The position numbers and the translations under genes were made by a program. A stretch of 64,000 nt of DNA from the NCBI RefSeq assembly GCF_033807575.1, contig NC_084729.1:4278001-4342000 (forward strand), given 5' to 3'. The first letter of the stretch is position 1; every line of letters starts with the position of its first letter. The DNA is from Cydia pomonella. Taxonomy: Eukaryota > Arthropoda > Insecta > Lepidoptera > Tortricidae. Positions 10,606 through 23,100 of the stretch are shown here, one piece after another. The notes under the pieces were generated by a model. That model saw nothing but the letters and a program-made list of their open reading frames with translations. It searched no databases and was not told the DNA's origin.

Positions 10606-11503
10606 TACAAGAATATGACTAGGTACATTTTTTGATGAGTATCAACAGTTTTACCCTTTTCGGGCATACAATTATTTTTATCTTAAACTAGGTTTTAATA
10701 TTTTATCTTAAACTATATTTTAAAAAAACATAAAATTATTTTAAGTTGTAGAAGACTTTGTGTATTAAAAAGTTTTTTAAGCGTCTTTTAAAAGTATTTC
10801 CTTCGAGACTTTTTATTTCGTTTGGCAGATGGTTGAAGATATGAACGTAAAAAAAATCCGTATTCAACTAGGAACCCTTATAGTTTCGCCATGTCCGTCT
10901 GTCTGTCCGAGGCTTTGGTCCGTGGTCGTTAGTGCTAGAAAGCTGAAATTTGGCATGGATATATAAATCAATAAAGCCGACAAAGTACAATAAAATCTAA
11001 CTCCCCTACACGTAAATTGGGGGTGTTTTTTTTTTTACTTTAACTCTACAGTGTGGGATATCGTTGGAAAGGTCTTTCAAAACTTATAGGGGTCTTCAAC
11101 AAACATTTTTTGATAAAGGGAATATATTCGGAGATAATCGCTCCGAAAGAAAAAAGAATGGGTCCCCTCTAACTTTTGAACCATAGGTCAAAAAAATATG
11201 AAAAAAATCGTGGAAGTAGAGCTTAAGAAGGACATTAAATGAAAACTATAACGGACATGATCAGTTTAACTGTTTTTGAGTTATCGCAAAAAGTTTCCCC
11301 TTCATAGTAAAAAGACGTACTATCCACAGTTCATCCCTTGGTTAACAATCTACTATACTTTAAGCTCCAATTTAGCTTATTGTGACGGAAGAATAACTAC
11401 GGAACCCTACTCTAAGCATGGCCCGACATGCTCTTGGCCGATTTTTTATATATTAAGGTGCTAGTTCTCGGAAGTACCCATATTGTACTTATATTGTGAT
11501 CTT

Positions 11504-11700
11504 ATGTATGTATGTATGTATGTATGTATGTATCAGTGGCGGCTCGTCACAAATATTTGTAGGAAACCCGGAGCTAATTTTGCTTTCCTTTTCTCCATAA
11601 ACCGATCGTGAAAGTACCCAACGGGATGAAATTAGACAAGCCGGTGGGAATCGAGTTCTTCGAACGATCCGCCACTGGTATGTATGTATGTATGTGTGTT
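11504..11700 (+). repeat. (TATG)n microsatellite split by a MITE
   Basis: Tetranucleotide tatg repeats occur on both sides of the MITE at 11534-11677; together they form one interrupted microsatellite. Confidence 0.85.
11534..11677. mobile_element. hAT-type MITE, 144 bp, with GTATGTAT duplication
   Basis: The ends are CAGTGGCGG(C/A)TCGT in inverted orientation, typical of hAT termini. GTATGTAT (8 bp) lies immediately on both sides, the hAT duplication length, although the microsatellite context makes the duplication ambiguous. Confidence 0.75.
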
Positions 11701-11703
11701 ATT

Positions 11704-11896
11704 TTTAGTTACATCATATAATCAAAATATTTTTAATAATTGATATGACTCGATTGTCGTTATGGGTGAACTTTTACTTACGAGTATACCTACAGGTTTG
11801 TACGGAACCCTCGGTGCGCGAGTGCGACTCGCACTTGGCCGGTTTTATTTTTTTAGTAAAGAGTTGCACCTGCTTAGAAGCGTGAATTGTTTTCTT
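11704..11896 (+). repeat. About 190 bp direct repeat, copy 1 (partner 15266-15453)
   Basis: It runs from ttagttacatcat through gactcgattgtcgt, the tacggaaccctcggtg end of the dispersed repeat and on into gttgcacctgcttagaagcg. The partner shares all of this, so the similarity extends past the repeat end into flanking sequence. Confidence 0.8.
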
Positions 11897-11904
11897 TTGT
11901 GATC

Positions 11905-11958
11905 TTATGTATGTATATATGTATGTATGTATGTAATGTAATGTAATGTAATATAATG
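11905..11958 (+). repeat. Compound tatg / taatg microsatellite
   Basis: Tetramer tatg units pass into pentamer taatg units. Confidence 0.85.
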
Positions 11959-12137
11959 TTCTTAAAGGTTACATTTGATAAATTTGAATCACAATCGGTG
12001 TTGTTTTTTTGTATATTCGATACCTTGTTATTAAATTGTAAGTTTCGATAGGAGTATTTTAGTTTTTCTCGCATTGTGAGCATTTTAAGCGCTTGTAAAA
12101 TCTCCAAAAATGCATGCACCCGAGTTCGTCAGCTAAA

Positions 12138-12228
12138 GTAGATGGTGCTGTACGGCTTTTTTTTTGTACTAATTGGATTGTTTAGCGTTAACTTTACAAC
12201 CAGAATTACCGCATGATGGCGCCATCTA
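12138..12228. mobile_element. Possible short MITE with GTAGATGG ends
   Basis: gtagatggtgctgtacgg at the left and gatggcgccatctac at the right form an imperfect inverted pair. The match is short, so this is tentative. Confidence 0.35.
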
Positions 12229-12304
12229 CATGAGTTGGTGATTTTGAAATACGCTTTTTCTAAATGTTAGTGCTCTTTTACATTCAATAGCTCTTTGGTG
12301 CGCA

Positions 12305-12944
12305 ATAATGTATGACATTATTTGTATCACATATGATACATTCATTTTGAAATATCGTCAAACTGATTTTGATTGTTCACAGTGATAATGTATAGCATTA
12401 TTTGTATCACATATGATACATTCATTTTGAAATATCGTCAAACTGATTTTGATTGTTCACAGTGATAATGTATGACATTATTTGTATCACATATGATACA
12501 TTCGTATTGAAATTTCGTCAAACTTATTTTGATTGTTCACAGTGATAATGTATAGCATTATTTGTATCACATATGATAAATTCGTATTGAAATTTCGTCA
12601 AACTTATTTTGATTGTTCACAGTGATAATGTATAGCATTATTTGTATCACATATGATAAATTCGTATTGAAATTTCGTCAAACTTATTTTAATTGTTCAC
12701 AGTGATAATGTATAGCATTATTTGTATCACATATGATAAATTCGTATTGAAATTTCGTCAAACTTATTTTGAATGTTCACAGTGATAATGTATAGCATTA
12801 TTTGTATCACATATGATACATTCATTTTGAAATATCGTCAAACTGATTTTGATTGTTCACAGTGATAATGTATAGCATTATTTGTATCACATATGATACA
12901 TTCGTATTGAAATATCGTCAAACTGATTTTGATTGTTCACAGTG
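12305..12944 (+). repeat. Tandem array, exactly 8 x 80 bp
   Basis: The unit starts ataatgtat and recurs at 12305, 12385, 12465, 12545, 12625, 12705, 12785 and 12865, each 80 bp apart, then stops at 12944. Each unit holds an imperfect palindrome gtatcacatatgatac and the pair aatgtat / atacatt. The units fall into variants (attcattttgaaatatc versus attcgtattgaaatttc). No reading frame runs through it. Confidence 0.95.
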
Positions 12945-12952
12945 AATATTTG

Positions 12953-13082
12953 TGTTCCACGGATAAAGGTACCTTAAGGCGGTTGGCTCCTACGTCGCGT
13001 AGAATCGCATTAGTATTGGAGCGTCGTTAATAATAGCGTAAGTGCCAACCTCCATACGGTACCTTTACCCGTGAAACGTCAC
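12953..13082. mobile_element. MITE-like inverted repeat abutting the tandem array
   Basis: Left ttccacggataaaggtacc and right (reverse complement) tttcacgggtaaaggtacc are inverted, and both continue into ggttggc. The left end lies less than 10 bp from the last 80 bp unit. Confidence 0.6.
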
Positions 13083-13206
13083 ATTTGACATGTATAATAA
13101 TTAGTTATAAGTGGTTAAGTATGTACATATTGAAACTTCTAAATATACGTATTGTTTTTATAAGAAAAATTGTTTTATATTCAATGTTCCATATTTCCAT
13201 CCATTA

Positions 13207-13495
13207 TGAATAAATAAATAAATATAATAGGACATTATTACACAAATTAACTAAGTCCCACAGTAAGCTCAATAAGGCTTGTGTTGTGGGTACTTAGAAA
13301 CGAGAACGATATATATATATATAATATATAAATATGTATAAATACTTAAATACATAGAAAAAACCCATGACTCAGGAACAAATATCCGTGCTCATCACAC
13401 GAATAAATAGAGTTAATAGGATTTGAACCCGGGACCATCGGCTTCATAGGCAGGGTCACTACCCACTAGGCCAGACAGGTCGTCAAAATTATCTA
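13207..13495 (-). mobile_element. tRNA-derived SINE (family SINE-A), copy 1
   Basis: On minus the head reads ctggcctagtgggtagtgac (A-box-like), then the B box gggttcaaatcc, then a body ending in cttattgagcttactgtggg and an ATTTATTTATT tail. Near full-length copies are at 30256-30524 and 40688-40964, all on minus; partial ones are at 55868 and 61685. Confidence 0.85.
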
Positions 13496-13499
13496 AATC

Positions 13500-14110
13500 G
13501 GTAAGCGGTTTAAGTGTTACGAGGTAACAGACAGACGGTCACTTTCTCATTTACAATCGACCGAGCGTTAACAAAGGTCTCTGTTTCAGCTCGGGCATAA
13601 ATGCTTTCGTATGTACAGATGTTCTTTGCAGATCTCAATTCTTAACCGATTTGACAGTTTGTGAGAATTTTTTATCTATTTTCAAAATGGCGGAAATTGA
13701 CCTAAAGAAGTGTCAGTAGGGTCTAGGGCAGTTAAGATGTGAGTTTGCTGTGATAATTATTCAACGAAGTAGGGGCGTTAATTATACGGGGCCCCCAACG
13801 TGCGTTTTTGTGAGAAATCTACCCTTCCTAAGTGCCCCCAAAAAAAATTTTATACGGGGCCCCGCCACGGCACGCTACGCCACTGCAACGATGCAAGTAT
13901 TTTTATTTTTACGCTTTTGAAGTTTTTAGCGAGGTCTAGGTACCTAGCCAAGGTGACAATCGTTTGCGTTACGATTTCGAAACGCTTTGTGTCTCTATCA
14001 CTCTTCCAAATTAGTGCGACAGTGACAGTTGCGTTTCGTTCGCTACTGTGCGTAAACGATTGGCATGTTGGATACGCACCCTGCTCACAGAGCCAATAGT
14101 ATTAATATGG
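13500..14110. other. No gene seen; fragment of a hAT-type repeat end
   Basis: The stretch includes cacgctacgccactg near 13875, the inverted form of a CAGTGGCGTAGC hAT-like terminus, without a visible partner. Nothing else is supported. Confidence 0.35.
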
Positions 14111-14112
14111 TT

Positions 14113-14281
14113 GAGCAAGGCTCAGTAACCGGTTAAATTTCCAAACCGTTATGTACTTCGCAAAACATTTTTATTTCGGTTTCGCTCGTAAAACCGTTAT
14201 TTTTAAACTGGTTTTAGGAGAACATTTTCAAGTTCTTAATACATTCGCGTTCTTATGAAAATAAAACCGGTTCCGAGGCTT
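14113..14281. repeat. Dispersed repeat with AACCGGTTAAATTTCCAAACCG, copy 1
   Basis: Shares aaccggttaaatttccaaac, ttcg(t/c)tcgtaaaaccgttatt and cgcgttcttatgaaa with 61344-61650. Family unknown. Confidence 0.55.
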
Positions 14282-14334
14282 GGGGTTGAATATGTTACAA
14301 AATAGAAAACAATAAAATATACATTTACTCATCA

Positions 14335-14860
14335 TCAACAACTTTCAGCAACATCTTCAACCAGTTCTCTAATCTTCTCCGACTTTTCCCTATACTTCTG
14401 CGCGCCCCTATTAACATGATCAAACAACATTTTCAACGTTTCCTGCACGTCCGACACTCCCCCATCTTTCCATATCTTCAAACGGTTCAAAATATCCCCC
14501 CACTCCGATTTATTAGCCTCAGTAGGGGGTAAAGCGTCTTCCAAAGCATCTAAAAGACCGTGGAATGCTACAGTTCGTTTCACAGAACGCTTTTCAAATG
14601 TTTTACCTTTATCTACAATTAAAGGCAAGTGCGATAGGCTTAAAACGCCGAATAATACTTCTAAGTTCTTTCTCAACGTTATAGCGTCTGCTTTTTCTAA
14701 AGATCTGATTGCTTTTTCGACTCGATTGAGGGTGACATAGGATGATATGAAGGCTGACAAGTCGGCGTCTTTTAGTATTTCGGTGGCTGCGTCATTTGCT
14801 TGAAGGAGCTTGTTGTCTGGGAGTGAGATAAGTGTTGATATGATGTTTTGTAGTTTGAAT
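14335..14860 (-). CDS. Terminal coding exon of the duplicated-exon gene
   Basis: It starts after cccatttcag with one base completing AG|A (Arg) from the previous exon and runs 175 codons to TGA. It begins FKLQNIISTLISLPDNKLLQ and ends ELVEDVAESC. It is rich in leucine with regular charged spacing, so likely a helical bundle. A single Cys is the last residue. Confidence 0.8.
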
Positions 14861-17800
14861 CTGAAATGGGAATTTGATTTTTAATTATGAGGGGTCATCC
14901 AATTACATTACACGAATTTCATGAATTTTTAGGGTTCCGTACAAAAAAAAACGGAATCCTTATAGGATCACTTTGTTGTCCGTCTGTCTGTCTGTCAAGA
15001 CCCTTTTTCTCAGGAACGCGTGGTGGTATCAAGCTGGAATTTATATCAAATACTCAGGTCTACTGTCCCTTGGAGCTGTGAAAAAATCAGACTTCTAAGC
15101 CGACGCAATCAAAAGATACAGCCGTTTATGCCGCAAATTCTCGACACTCCCAAGGGAATCAAAACCTACAGGGTACTTCCCGTGAACTCAGAATCTTGAA
15201 ATTTGGTACGAAGCAACGTCTTAAAGCACAGATAAAGGAAAAATTACGAAAACCGTAAATTTTTAGTTACATCATAATCAAAATACTTTTAATAATTGAT
15301 ATGACTCGATTGTCGTGATGGGTGAACTTTTACTTATATACCTACAGGTTTGTACGGAACTCTCGGTGCGCGAGTGCGACTCGCACTTGGCCGGTTTAAT
15401 TTTTTAGTAAAGGGTTGCACCTGCTTAGAAGCGTGAATTGTTTTCTTTTTCAAATCTAGTCACGAGATGACAGACCTTCCAACAAACGTCTCTAACGTCG
15501 ATAAATAAGAACATCAGTAATGGTACCTGAATCCGTTAGCACTATGACAAATCCCAAACATTTTGCAAGCATGCTCGTGCTCCAACGATTTCACCGTGTC
15601 CACTTCTTTTTGCAGCCGTGACGCGCCGCCTTGCCTCAACGCACTTGTACCTGTCATATTAATATCATTATACAAAGTATTAACTAGGGAGTATTCTGAT
15701 ACTTTCGAACAATTAGTCGTTAAGATGTCAATTTAATTCAATTTACATAAGATCTATGTTTCTTTATCAAAAACAATATCTCATTTCAATAACATAACAA
15801 CAAAACGTTACAATTATACAAATTACAAGTTGTAACATTTTGTTATTAATATCGTTTGTCGGATGAATCCGAAAATCAGATCAAGATCTCCCAAAATTCC
15901 AACATAGGTATAAGAGTTTTTTCGGGTTTTCGACATTCAGAATTACTCAAATACACATTATGTAGCTTAACTTTAAGTCGTTCAACTTTGCCCTATATGC
16001 TAACTTTGCCCACCGCTGTCAGCATCAAAAAGGCTAATTTTTTTGTATACTACGTCGGTGACAACACGCATGCGGCCCGCCTGATGGTAAGCAGTTTCCG
16101 TAGCTTATGTACGCCTGCAACTCCAGAGGAGTTACATGCGCGTTGCCGACCCTAAAGCCCCCTTCCCCCCTCGTTGAGCTCTGGCAACCTTACTCACCGA
16201 CAGGAACACGACACTATGAGTAACATTTTGTTACTTTATCCTTATAGGAATAAGTATTAAAAACTTCTATATATTATTATTTTTATTATTTTATTCTATA
16301 TATTTGTAAATTTCACGTAAACTACGCGTTACGTACCTTCGCCAAGCATATCGGTCTTCAGAAAATTAACAATCCTCTCCAAAATCAGGTTAGAAGTGTC
16401 TATGGTATGCAGGATAACGTTCTGGGTTCCTTGTCTGGTTTTAATGTCTACATTTCTAGTATTTTTTACAAACTCCGTGAATTTCTGCTTGTAGGTCTCG
16501 GCCAACGAGTCGATCTTCTTTGCCGTGTATTGGTCCGTTTTCTTTTTCATTGCTTCGAAAACCTGGAGATTAACGAAAAAAGTCAAATATAGAGAAATGT
16601 GGCCAAGTGCGAGACAGGCTCGCTTCCCAAGGGTTCCATATTCATACTTTTTTTCTTTATTATTGACTCGCGCTTGGCTGATCTTGCAGGTTGTCTTGTA
16701 ACGTAAAAGTAATTTTAATTATATGTTTTCTGTTATTTTTTCTCAAAATTTCAGAGTTACATATACAGCGGAGATATCTAAGGGGAGAGGGGATGGACAG
16801 TTTATCCCTATTTTCTTAAATAACTTATAAATGATCTACCTTAAAATTATAAAAAATATATATATGAAATTTTCACAACAATACCGTCCTTTTATTATAG
16901 AATGTCACACGATAATATGTCACCCGATATTTATATTTATTTAATTGCTTTCATTAGCCGATTAAGATTTAGCCGAGCATCGTGCATATTTGTAATAAGG
17001 CGTATCGTACTAAAGAAATTTAACTTAGTACTGCAATTGGAGGAGTGGGTGAACAGCGAAGGTCGACATTTAGAAAATGTGATTGTCAAAAAATGTATTC
17101 CTTATTCATCTTCTTTTCATAAAAATAAATAGTTTCCGTTTATCTATCTTAGTTATTTAATTTAAAGTCGATATCTGTCGCTGGACATCCTGTATAAGCG
17201 ATTAGCGCTGTAAGCGATTTACTCACCTTCAAAGCCTGTTCATATACATGCGCAGTAAACTTCCGTATCCTGTCATCGTCCTGAACCTTGTGGCGCTTGA
17301 ATTTGGTCGTGCTCTGGCTAGTGGCTCTGGTCGTAAGGCGGAGCTAAACATATTAATATGTTATGACTTTGCCCACGAGCTACTTTGCCCGCAACTATTT
17401 GAAGTTGACATAGGGTGTATTCATTCATACATACCTACTAAGTACCGTAAACCCACCAAACTATGGTTTAGCAGCAAAAAATAATGAGCACGTGTTTTGT
17501 TATATCTGCTTAAACTCAAGTTTTCCTAAAAAAAATACCTGCCTTTATGTGTAACTTTAGCGATAAGATATTATAAAACTTCGAATGTCGATTTTTTTAG
17601 GAAAAAATGAGTTTTAACCGATATAACAAAACACGTGCTCATTATTTTTTGCTGCTTTCAAACATATACTCAAACCAGCCATTAACTAGCAAGTTGCTTG
17701 AGCATCACTTTCTATAGGAGTTAGAAGATTTAGTAACTTTTTAGTACTTTGAAGGCCATTTTCTCCTAACAGGTTGAGTTTGGGCAGCTAAAAAAAAATA

Positions 17801-20083
17801 CGTGTCCGTTATTTTAGACTACTCTATAACATATATCAAAATGAATCAAATCGGAGTCGGACAGTTGGGTACCCTTCCTTGTAAGTAGTAAGTCAAGTAT
17901 GTGATAGAATATTACATTATTATTATTATCTACTGACAGAGTGGGTGTGCCGGAGTATACGTGCAACTTTTTTTCGTCTAACTTATGAAATATTTACCGA
18001 ATAATCAGTAGGAACGAACACTGAGTTGGTGACATTCTTCTGTTTGTCTTCATTCCCAAATAATTGTAAATATCTGTCTGACGGACTGTCCACACCATTG
18101 TCCTAAATAAATATTAAAATAGAGAGTAAAGTTTTTTGGCAGTTTCAGAGGCGCTTTTTACGGCCCTTTATGAAGCAAAAAACGTAAATTTGGCACTCAA
18201 GAGAATCAAAATTCTTAGGGTACTTCCTGTTAGAACTATGAAATTTGGAAAGTAATATCTTCTTACACTACAAGTACAGGGAATGATTTCAAAACTATAA
18301 ATTTGTAAAAAAATAAAAATTACTTTTTCACTACACCAACTGGTAAAGGCCCTCTTGATTGTTCAAGAATGACTGAGAAAGTTGCATTTTATCCACATGT
18401 AGAGCAAAGTAATCAGATGCAAATTTTGAGTTGTTTCCTTATGTTAGCTAGTAGAATTGACTTTTAAATTATTATTTTGAATGATTATTTTTTTAATACG
18501 AACATTTGTATTTGATTTTATTGAATTTTTTGGTATTTCATAGTTAGTATAGTTTCCTCGTGTTGGTGTGGTGAAAATTTTTGTGTTTCACTCGGAGGAA
18601 AAGTTTGTTTAACCCTCGTGCATTAAAACCCTCGCAACGCTCAAGATTTCACTTCTCGAACCACTCGCTACGCTCGTGGTTCAATTTTGGAATCTTTCGC
18701 TTGCTCGGGTATCAATATTAGGACGAACGGTTAAACAACAACTTTGCCCCCTTGTAAAACAAATAACTATTTCCTCGGTGGGGGAGTCGACTCGCACTTT
18801 TCTGGTTTTTTAACTATTGCATCGCCGTCCGTGTCGGACTTTGTGCGTTTATCCTCATTACATAATTACCTGAGGGCCTACCGCGAACATCGAAGTTCAC
18901 AAATTGCGAGGATGTTTCTCTGTCACTCTAATTACGCCTTAATTGGTGAAGATGCCTGCAATTGTCAACTTCTGTGTTCGCGGTAGGCCCACATAAATAC
19001 CTGAGCTACGGAAATATCTGATGTCTCATTGACTCCGGCTCTTAATGGCTCGTTGCTCGTTCCTCCCAATGCCGAATTCTTCAAACCGCCGCCGTACATC
19101 TAAAACACAGCCTAAAATCTAGCAACTTTTTTTATTGTCCATGATACATCTCCTATACTTCGCTTGTAAGCATTAGAAAGAACTTCGCAGAATGTAGTAT
19201 ACATTAGATTAATTTTATTTATGAATATAAGATTTGTATGCCCGTTAGCTGGCTGAATACACTGTTCTTTGAAATGTATTTGATAACATCCACTTGACTG
19301 TATTCTCACAAATAAATGATTTGATTGATTGATTGATTGATTGTAAGCTTGTGGTTCCAAATCATGCACTTTATGCGGTAAAAGTAATTTCTAAGTATTG
19401 ACCATGCTACATTATATAATTACATTATTATTAACGATTACAGCACAGCGGATGTGATTCCAAATCTAGAGCAGAGCCCTACTGGGGAAGTAACCCACCT
19501 TACAGAAAAGCGCAACCAAATAACACTAGACCCTACTCATAGTGTTGTGTTCGTCCCGGTGAGTAAGGTTGTCAGAGGGCCTACCGCGAACCACGTTCGA
19601 CGTGTTGCCTCCCTGTCACACTTACGTACGAATTTACAAGTGCGACAGAGAGGCAACACGTGGAACGGGGTTCGCGGTAGGACCCCAGAGCACAACGAGG
19701 CTGGGGAGTGTTAAGGTCGGCAACGCGCATGTAACATCGCTGGGGTTGCAGGCATCCATAGGCTACGGAGACTGCATACCATCAGGCAGGCCGTATGAAT
19801 GTTTGCCAGCGACGAAGTATTAAAACAAAAACGTATAAAAACCGCAGGCTTACTTCTGTGGAGTTGTTAGTTAATGCTAAAAAACGAAGTACCTATAGTG
19901 TTGGTTAATAAGACTCGAATCCGAGTCCTCTGCTCAATACAACATTCCAGACTCTATAATTAAGTATTAAAAAGCTAAGTTATACATTAAATTATTTTTT
20001 AACGACCATTAATTGCAATTAATAAAGTACCTATACAATAAATAATAATTATACATATAATATTTTGTGCAAAAAAACTCGAA

Positions 20084-20126
<43 letters not shown>

Positions 20127-23100
20127 CTTTAAGTATGTAAAATTGATGTGTAAGATACAGAAACGATACAATAATTTTATTTTCTTCACTATTGAAATAA
20201 AACCTTAAAATAAGATTGTGGGCAGAGTCATTATTCGTAGGCTAGAATCTTTTTGAGTTGTGCTTAAATAAGTAAAAAAAAATGGTTGGTTGTACTTTAT
20301 TTTCCATAAGCAACTAATATTCATCGAGTCAATTCTAAAAACCCCAAACACCATTAGGTTGCGTTGTTTCATCACAGAGATGCTATGCCCACCTTCCGTC
20401 TCCACCATCTGGTCAGCCCTATGGTAGCATAATATTGAATTATCGCCCGACAATATATTTGCAAATTTTCAGCTCATTCGGGAATTGGGAACTGGGTCAA
20501 ATTTAGCTTTCAATTGACCCACGCTTACTAACATAAATACATACTAACAGGGCAAGTTAAATAAAAGCATGCAATAAAAATACTCAATAAAAGATTCGAC
20601 TCGGGACTTAAAATTTCGTAAACAAGAGTCAAGTTCTTCAAATAGAGACTCTAAAGACTAGTTCTTACCACTAAAATCACAACTCTATTAGTAAATTGAT
20701 TTATAAAACTATATTGTCCTTAACATCCATAAAAAGTAAATACCTTAGCTTGTACATCCTTAACTCCTATCTTTATTGAAATAGGTATAGGATTGTGCTC
20801 TTTGTTCCGTGCTCTATTCTCTGCACTGTCGTCATACACCTAAAACACCATTCGAACATCTTGCAACTTTGCCCGATTTTTATTTTGTTCTATTTTATTT
20901 TTGTTAGCTTTTGATAATATGTATTTCATTTACTTGTAGTAAGTTAAAAGTTTGAGAAACTCCTTATTCTGATCTAAATAAATAAAAAATCCCAATTCGG
21001 CACAAAAAAATGTGTAATTTCGTTTGAGTTACGAAAAAACTATACGTTTTCGTAACTGACGGAAGATTTTCTAGTATATACAGTAAGATTGCGTTTATAT
21101 TGAACAGAACAGGAAACTCTAGATATATCCACCAAATCTTATCGAATTCGGATGATAACTGATAAGAAGCTTCAACATGATAAAAATCGTCCTCAAAAAT
21201 ATATTGCCATCATATATTGTATTTTATGAAAATACCTGATATTCTATAGAATCTGATGTCTCATTTGATTCTGCTCTTAACCATTGTGGACCAGTTTGGG
21301 GTGAACCATTGCTTTCCCCCTCCGATGATGACTTCTCTGCACTGCCATAGTTATTCTTAAACACACGAAATACTAAAAACTTGCAACTTTGCCCATAATT
21401 ATTATGACTACTGAGAATTATTTATTCATTAACAGCGGAAAAATAAACGAACAAAGACTTATCGATCGTGTCGTACACGAAGACGCGTGTCTTGAATCGT
21501 ATTGTCAAGTTATTAAAGGTTAGATTTGATAAATCTGCACGTCATCAGATAACACGAAGTACAAAACCCTAAAGGCTGATATTCGCCCAGATCGCTGTCA
21601 ACGGGCTAGTTGCCCAGAGGACTGGACGTATTTCCTCGCTGAATAAATAGCCATTGGTGATACTTATTCGCTGTGCGAATAGTGGCCAGCCATATGGTCG
21701 CTAGAATTATATATTAGGAGCACTGACAAATTTTTATATAGCCCATGCGCACTTGACCCCAAGGCTGTTAATTTTATTTTGATATCATTTTACACACCAA
21801 AAATTTGACAAAAGATAAAGCTCTTCTTTACTGGCTTAGCGTTGTAGAACTTAGTAAATCATAAATATAAATGTTCAGTATAGTCAAAGGTCCCACTTTG
21901 TCGCTTACCATAAGGACTAGATTTGCTTGTATCTTTGTACGAATAACGAGGCAAAGTGTCCTTAAGGCAAGCGACAAAATAGGACTTTCTGCTTGGAAAC
22001 GACAAAAATATTTTTGAGAAAATTTTACACAGATCGATACCTAGCCTCAACCTAATTAAAGCTTGTATATTTGCTAATTTATTATACCATAAAATTCTAA
22101 AATTATATCATTACCGTAAACTCTCTATTGTTCTCGTCTAAACTATCCGTATCTTCTATTCTTACTGACTCAAATAAATTACTGTTCTCCCTCATCAACT
22201 CCGACATCTCTGCACTGCCATCTATCTAAAAACAAAAAAAACATGCAACTTTGCCCGACATACAACTTTGCACAATATAATATGACAAAAGTTTTTAATA
22301 ATGAAACTTCCGTGAGATACAGGGTACCTAGGAGTTTAGTTTATGTGCCTGTTGTTTGTTATGAGTTTACTTTAAAGTACGAATGTCAGTTTATGAAACG
22401 AGCTGAAAGCGAGTCGGGAGCGGAGGACTGCGGCTCGTAATCTGCGCCGGTCACGTCTGACGACACTCCTCGGTACGAAGTGAAACTTGTCAAGTCATAT
22501 GAGTGACCTGTTTTAACATATTTAATATATCTGTGTCTCACATAAGTTTTGTTATTAAAATGTGCTGACGGTTTTATTTAATTTAAAACAGCATCTAAAC
22601 TATCATCTGTCAAAGATCAGCCGGGAGGCGATGACTGACGAAATATGCTCCTGGTCCGCGGTCTATGAGCAAAGAGAATGATTGTAATAGAGAGTCTAAG
22701 AAAAAACTGCCCCTTAGTTTGACATCCAAAATAGATGTCGCTGTACTGCGCCATATGTTTTGCGGTCACTGAATTGTCAAACGTCAACTTTGGACAATCA
22801 GAGTTACCGCAAAATTATGGAAGGTAGAGGCAAGGAACAGACACTCCTTAGGCAGAATTGTTGCAAACGTGTCCAGCTATCAGCTATAAATAATAGTTCC
22901 AAATCTCTCCAGAGCCACACCTAAGAACCTACCTACCTACCTAGGCGTTATTGACGAAGTGAAGTGCGCTGTCTATGTTTAGATTTTTTCTCAAGTATTC
23001 TAGGTATTGTAGCGCCACCTATTTATGGTTTTTTGTCGGATACTTTTTGGTATATGGAGATTCTGTTCCTTGCCTCTACCTTCCGTACCGCTAAATGAAT

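Larger units (their letters stand above)
10868..11848. repeat. GGGTTCCGT-type dispersed repeat, copy 2, with later insertions
   Basis: It starts with taggaacccttatag and gtccgtctgtctgtcc and ends tacggaaccctcggtgcgcg / actcgcacttggccgg. It is interrupted internally by a TATG microsatellite that carries a hAT MITE (11534-11677). Confidence 0.55.

Noticed and set aside
12305..12944. CRISPR-like array
   Set aside because: Units are directly adjacent with no unique spacers and the genome is eukaryotic.
13425..13495. tRNA gene on minus
   Set aside because: It is the head of SINE-A, repeated at 30256 and 40688 with the same body.
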